DNA from: Rhynchonema sp. JSB1_4
Taxonomy: Eukaryota; Nematoda; Chromadorea; Monhysterida; Xyalidae
Direction: 5' to 3'
Length of the DNA stretch: 64,000 bases
NCBI GenBank assembly: GCA_030248065.1
Contig: JASAMV010007721.1
Coordinates: forward strand, 185,825-249,824
Of the stretch, positions 58,864 to 64,000 are shown in pieces. Numbering within the stretch: position 1 is the first letter of the stretch; every line of letters starts with the position of its first letter. The translations under genes were made by a program, and so were the position numbers. The notes under the pieces were generated by a model that worked only from the letters and a program-made list of their open reading frames with translations, made no database searches and was not told the DNA's origin.

Positions 58864-60818
58864 GGCCGCATTCACAATGCAAGCGCGTTAGCGTGTTAGC
58901 GCGTTAGCGTGCGAGATGCGCACGCTTTTGCATTCACAATGGAAAAAGCTGATTAGCGCGTTAGCGTGCGAGCAACTTTTCTCGCACGCTAACGCGCAGA
59001 TGCGCAACGCGCTTTTGCATTCACAATGCAAAGCTGATTAGCGCGTTGGCGCGTTAGCGTGCACGCTAACGCGCTTTTCACGATTAGGACTGGTTCTATT
59101 TTTTTGCGCGTCAGCACTGGAGACTCATGTTCCGAAGGCTATAATTTGCTTTGAAAACATCTGTCAAACCATGAAGAATGTGAAAACAAAGCTGTTGTGA
59201 TTGTTTTGTGATTTTTTTGTGCTAATCGGCAGCTATTTTTTTATCGATTATCGGGTCCATTTCCAAAATACGTATCTTTCTCAATAATCAGGAAAAGATT
59301 TGTGGCGGTTTTTGAAACGTTGAACGTCTAATTTTACTGTTGAACGAAGCCTGCACCACAATCCATCGCACTACTCCTTTCTTCAACTATAGATGATCAT
59401 GATTTTATTTTTCTGAAATATAGAACAGCATCACACAGTTGATACACTACTTTTCGGGCGCGCACAATCGCATCAAATCATGTCAGGCACTGGCACTGAT
59501 ATCAGGGTGAGGTTTGATTTGTTAGTAATAATTCATTGCTTTTTTCACAAATGATGACCTTGAAGAGCTCCGCTTTTCCAAAAGAGTCATATGTATATGT
59601 AGCAACAGACGTCAGAATAAACTCCGCTGCAGGTGCCCTATGTGTTTCTCACGGACGCGGGCTTTCCGATGGGCGAGCACTTGGTCCGTCCTTTCCCATC
59701 AAAGGCGTTGGAGTTACGGAACCGAGTGTTTGACTACCGATTGAGCCGGTGTCGACGCTGTATAGAATCGACGTTTGGTATCATGTGCGCCATTTTTCGA
59801 TGTCTCCTTGGGACATTGCAGGTTGGCAACGTGACGCAGCTTTGTCAGTCTCGAATACAAATGCATGGCTCGTGTTTCAATCTGCTATACTGTGTATTGT
59901 TCACACAGCTTACCTTCTTTATAGTGATAGGTTCATGACCTGTGGCAAGTAACTACACCCAGTTTGATAACCAACAAAATAAATATTTCTTATTGTGACC
60001 GATGATGCTGCACTGATATCCTGATGAGAACACAATAAAGAAGGTTGACTGTAGAATGGTTATATTCCTGCTCATTCCAGTGTTACGAGTCAAGTGCCGA
60101 TTGGATCGTGAAGGCCTGTTGTGCGTTACACAATTTCATCCGTCACGAGGAAGGCCGAGTCGATCCGACCACGTTCGATGACCGTCTCGATATGGAACCG
60201 AAACTGAAGCGCGTCAAACTGTCGCAACGCAATCGTTCGTCAACTGCTGCCAGTCGCGTGCGTGACCTGTACGTGGCAATGGGACAAAGTAAAGGGAACT
60301 GAACCAATCTTCTCCGATTCCAGTGGCGAATCGGACGTGGACACGGACTGATGGCATTTGTGATTCAATGTGCTCGTTTCGGCCTGTTTTCATGCCATTT
60401 TGCGTGATACACGGTGTCCACACTTCTGCTACTATTTGAAAAGAGCTGCAATCCAATGAAACAGTAATCGGAAGCTTGAAATGTTAAACTTGTCATTTAT
60501 TGAACAGAGAAAGAAAACACACAACATCTGAAAGAAAAAGATGAGTTAAAATCACGTTTTCACCTAAACTTGAACTACGTGTATTGCGAGCGCAAACAAG
60601 CTCCATCCGGGGACAAACGGCCATTGTGAATGCAAACGCGTTTTGCTGATTAGCGCGTTAGCGCATTAGCGTGCCGCTGAGAAGCGTGCACGCTAACGCG
60701 CTTTTTCAATTTTCCATTGTGAATGCAAAAGCGTGCGGAAAAAGCGTGCACGCTAATCAGCAACACGCTAACACGCTAACGCGCTAACACGCTAACGCGC
60801 TGCATTGTGAATGCGGCC
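58864..60818. mobile_element. PIF/Harbinger DNA transposon, internally reduced
   Basis: Terminal repeats GGCCGCATTCACAATGCA at both ends, flanked by TAA at 58861-58863 and 60819-60821, the family's usual three-base target. Subterminal regions (58880-59080 and 60630-60800) are packed with GCGCGTTAGCGTG-type words in both directions, and internal copies of the TIR core (GCATTCACAATG) occur at 58930 and 59018. It contains a transposase remnant on the plus strand. At 1955 bp it is shorter than autonomous Harbingers, and no MYB-like second gene was found. Confidence 0.93.
59630..60302 (+). pseudogene. HARBI1-like: Harbinger (HARBI1-type) transposase, C-terminal part
   Basis: Exon 59630-59821 encodes VPYVFLTDAGFPM, then FDYRLSRCRRCIESTFGIM, matching the DDE_4 nuclease. 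Exon 60073-60302 encodes ADWIVKACCALHNFIRHEEG and a basic tail to a TGA. An intron with CAG|GTTGGC donor and TTCCAG acceptor joins them. The N-terminal half with the first catalytic Asp and the DNA-binding region is not found in any frame, so it is probably non-functional. Confidence 0.8.
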
Positions 60819-60821
60819 TAA

Positions 60822-62044
60822 CTGAGAATGCAGAGAGCAGGCACAAACCTGCTCCTATCAGTCCACCAGCGGCGCCTTGTTGTTGCACATCGTGACTTGC
60901 ACCACTCAACGCTTCGTCCTCATCCGACATCGTCACGGCACAACTAACACCTCAGGCCTGCAAACAGGTACACGGACAAAAGATGCATGCTGTTTGTGGG
61001 GTTCGGAGAACGGATCTTGGAACACTGTGAGCCCGATTGAAAGAAGAGTTGACAAAGGGTAAGAAAACCCACCACAACCTAACCTCAGTAAGTCTCTCCC
61101 GCACCGCCCAATATTCCAGCTTGTTCCTCACCGGACTTTCCAACAACCAGAATTAATGTCCGATTATTGGATGAGTGCACTGGTGATCGAGGGCGTATAG
61201 AATGTTCTCGGCGGGTTTCCAGCCCAAGCGACCGACAAGTTTTACTACCCAGGTCTGAAAAAATAAACCACGTACATACGCACTTGGACGACGGATCCAT
61301 GAGGGTCTGAAACTATTTTTAGGTCAATTTGTTTTCGTAACGAATGGTTAGAAAACCAAAAAACAATGCTTCCTCTACTCGTATATCACATCCTGTTGCT
61401 CAAATGTCAGGCTATCTTAGTGAAACGGAATGGTACGCGAAATGTGTCATCTGAAACAATGGTGCTCATTATGATGCATTTCAGGACAGTGATTTCTTAC
61501 GAAATCAAAATTACGATATCAACACAGCTTTGTTCTTAAAGCGGGAAACCGTATATCTCACGCTTGCTTTTTTACTACGCAGTTAGACTGTTTATGTCCA
61601 ACGGTCACAAAAACAAAGATCAAATGAGATAAACCACGTTAAAACATTCAGAATTTATCTTTGAAAAGTTGCTTTCAGGAACAAACGCGAGCTTGTGCCG
61701 ACTTACGCTCACCCTTTTGATCATGAAAGGCAGTGAGACTGAGACAAGAACCAGCTCGCTGACAGATGAAACCTTTGTGAAACATTTCACACGTGGCTGT
61801 TGGTTGACGAGCTGGTTGGATTCCCCACTAAATGTTCTGCCGTTGCCTGATCAAAAGGGGGAGCGTAAGTCGGTACAAGCTCGAGTTTGTTCCCGAAAGC
61901 AAATTTTTAAAAATTAATTCTCACAATTTAAACGCATTTCATTTTGTTTGAACGATGTTTTTGTGATCACTCATCATATATAGTCACATTTTATTGCGAA
62001 AGGCCGGATTCTGAGAGCATGCGATATCCGGTTGCCCGGTTTAA
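60822..62044. other. Intergenic, nothing recognised
   Basis: No domain-bearing ORF. Sequence is unremarkable apart from short A+T-rich runs. Confidence 0.4.
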
Positions 62045-62959
62045 AGGGGAAATTGCACATTCCTGATCGCCTTTCAAACTCTACAAGTGTTTAGACAGTT
62101 GTGTGGGCATCATGAAAGCCAATCACTTGGTACAAACTCTCAAACATGTATTGGTCGCACAATGACTATATAAGAATTGGTCAAATTTTTTTCCTGAATC
62201 GTGAAGAGGGAAAGTGACGGGGCAATGACGTTGCGTTGCATGATCGCACACAAAGTATGTGGTAAAGAGAATGTTTCAGACCTGCGGCAACGTGGTTGAT
62301 CTGCCAGATTATTTTTAGCTGTGCTGTAAACGTTTTGTCAAAAATACAAGTAGCATAGTGGTTAAGGTTGAACCTGAAGATCAGGGTAGATGAATTCTGA
62401 TTTAGTCATTGTGCGACCAATACCCAGGAGAAGCAGTTCAAAGGGAACAATCGGGAAGAAAATTCGGCGCGGACCGGCCGAATTTCCACCTGCGCATTCA
62501 GGCAAATTGCCTGATCAAAAAGCTGTCAAGGCGACAGAATGTTTCGCACGATTCTTGAAACTCACTAACTATAGAATTTTGCTTTTCTTTATATTTCGAA
62601 TTTCAACGAATTGTTCCAGCGTGACAAGCAGAGCATGAAACATTTAGCAGACACGCTGGAACAATTCGTTGAAATTCGAAATATAAAGAAAAGCGAAATT
62701 CTATAGTTAGTGAGTTTCAAAAAACATGCGAAACATTCTGTCGCCTTGAGAGCTTTTTGATCAGGCAATTTGCCTGAATGCGCAGGTAGAAATTCGGCCG
62801 GTCCGCGCCGAATTTTGTTCCCAGTGGCTTGTCTTAAACGGAATCTCCCGGGTACATGTTTGAGAGTTTGTACCAAATTATTTGACTTTTGTAATGCCCA
62901 CATTGCTGTCTAAACACTTGTAAATCCTGAAAGGCGATTAGGAATGTGCAATTTCCCCT
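62045..62959. mobile_element. 915-bp foldback with TTAA target
   Basis: Ends AGGGGAAATTGCACATTCC and its mirror, flanked by TTAA at 62041-62044 and 62960-62963. Arms mirror through CTACAAGTGTTTAGACAG, GGTACAAACTCTCAAACATG and CCTGCGCATTCAGGCAAATT to a short centre near 62640. The left arm carries about 80 bases (62210-62330) that the right arm lacks. A diverged copy of the same family is in Pur-alpha. Confidence 0.88.
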
Positions 62960-62963
62960 TTAA

Positions 62964-64000
62964 GGCTGTGCAAATTCATTTAACAGTTGCATTGATGGGA
63001 ACGTACAAAGGAGAAACAGAACCCCCTAAATTGTGTGTGTTACAATCCGAATCTTTTAGCGCCTTCATCTGCTGTGCATGAGTTGGTGCAGTGGCGGGTG
63101 AAGCTTTCGGGCAAGGGGGTCAAAACCCGTCATTTTCATCCAGTGGATCTTTGATTTTTCAAAAATTGTTTTTACCTAGGGACCTTTTTCCCTTTTCTCT
63201 CGGAAATGGTGCCCTCTTCATGGGCCACTTTGATCAAAGGGGGCAAGGCCACTGTGGCTCTCTCCCCTGGATCCGTAGAATTTTCAGAGGCGAGACAGGC
63301 ACAAGATAAAAAGCGAGACAGGAGATTTAATTTTTGCTACGCGCAGAGACTAAAAAATGATCAGGAAACACCCAGAAAATCTGAGGTGGAGGACTGGGCC
63401 TTGAAAAGTGTGAGGAAACAGTCAGTGGCCGAACGCCTTTTGGGAAACCCCAAGACTCCTTTCAGGACTTTTGGTGGGGAACTTCGAAATCATAAGACAG
63501 CCTGAATCTGAAATTATCTCAGGCTTGGGCTTAGGCTCAAACTCAGGCTCTTTATTAGGCTTAGGCCAAAACCCTGAACCAATCCGTGCATTCAATCAAA
63601 AAACCGAAATTTGATTTTGGAGAAGTGGGACATTTCCTCCACCAAAAGTCTCAGGGTTTCCCGCCATGCAACCTGGACCCCAATCACACGGAACCTGAAC
63701 TGTCTGGATTCCAGTGTGGAGTCGATTCGATAGACGAAGTGAGTACCGCGGTGCCAAGTTGGTTGTGGCGTTGTGGGGGAAAACGCATTGACTTGCCGAT
63801 TCCAGTCTCCGGCGAAATACGTTACCAATGGTGTGAAACATTGGAATTCTGCATTGCATTTTGATTACCGTACCCCAGAAAATTACACTTCGTTGTGAGA
63901 CCATTGTCAACGAAATATTTACTGGTGGTGGCCTTGTACCAACAGGCTAGAGTTGCGGGCCAAGACATGCAATCCAACGCGGATGATATACGGGTGATGC
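62964..64000. other. Right edge: dispersed repeat fragments, no gene recognised
   Basis: 63180-63280 matches a repeat at 28.38-28.45 kb. 63500-63575 is rich in AGGCTTAGGCT-type words. ORFs at 63586-63864 (plus) and 63596-63910 (minus) overlap each other and show no domain. Confidence 0.4.
63180..63280. repeat. Dispersed repeat shared with 28380-28450
   Basis: TTTGATCAAAGGGGGCAAGG, then CACTGTGGCT and CCCTGGATCCG, against TTTGACCAAAGGGGGCCATG, then GCCCCTGTGG and CCCCCTGGATCCG at 28404-28446. Nature unknown. Confidence 0.6.

Noticed and set aside
59536..59733. ORF at 59536-59733 as transposase
   Set aside because: The overlapping frame that starts near 59630 carries the HARBI1-like motifs; this one does not.

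Overview
This is nuclear DNA from an invertebrate animal. The genes are cut by many mostly short introns, the proteins are animal-specific (BMP type I receptor, villin, Vestigial-like cofactor, Pur-alpha, FMRFamide-type GPCR, TRIM-like RING/B-box protein), and most of the space between genes is transposon debris. I cannot fix the phylum; an ecdysozoan or other small-intron invertebrate would fit. Every host gene I can recognise reads on the minus strand.

Layout, left to right. 1-5073: 3' part of a BMP type I receptor kinase gene, running off the left edge. 5.1-9.8 kb: intergenic, with several copies of a short dispersed repeat. 9.86-13.2 kb: gamma-butyrobetaine hydroxylase-like dioxygenase. 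13.4-22 kb: no recognisable gene, but foldback elements, a MITE that interrupts one of them, a 2.8-kb foldback with minisatellite arms, tRNA-derived SINE-like pieces and tandem repeats. 22.06-23.24 kb: a compact, apparently complete four-exon Vestigial-like (VGLL4/Tgi-type) gene. 25.75-25.98 kb: a small one-pass membrane protein ORF. 26.7-31.3 kb: MITEs, a foldback, a short gene resembling the FUBP/KSRP C-terminus, and a partial duplication of it. 31.4-32.8 kb: RING/B-box gene. 33-33.8 kb: three palindromic MITEs abutting one another. 34.8-41.8 kb: a complete 23-exon villin (819 codons). 44.8-47.7 kb: an FMRFamide-receptor-like GPCR. 47.8-48.9 kb: long near-perfect foldback with TTAA ends. 49-53.6 kb: little recognisable. 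53.6-56.1 kb: Pur-alpha with two tandem alternative exons, plus a 68-codon ORF just upstream. 58.86-60.82 kb: a PIF/Harbinger transposon. 62.0-63.0 kb: another TTAA-flanked foldback.

The most interesting observations are: (1) two tandem Pur-alpha exons whose reading phases only permit mutually exclusive use; (2) the decamer TGATGTTTCA, present 18 times exactly on either strand where about 0.1 is expected, mostly in introns close to splice sites; (3) a short dispersed repeat with at least 18 copies, one supplying the start codon of the Vestigial-like gene and another apparently the end of a GPCR exon; (4) two MITE insertions whose empty sites survive in a paralogous segment or in the opposite arm of the same palindrome. 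Exon models were made by hand translation and checked by reading-phase continuity. No database search was possible.
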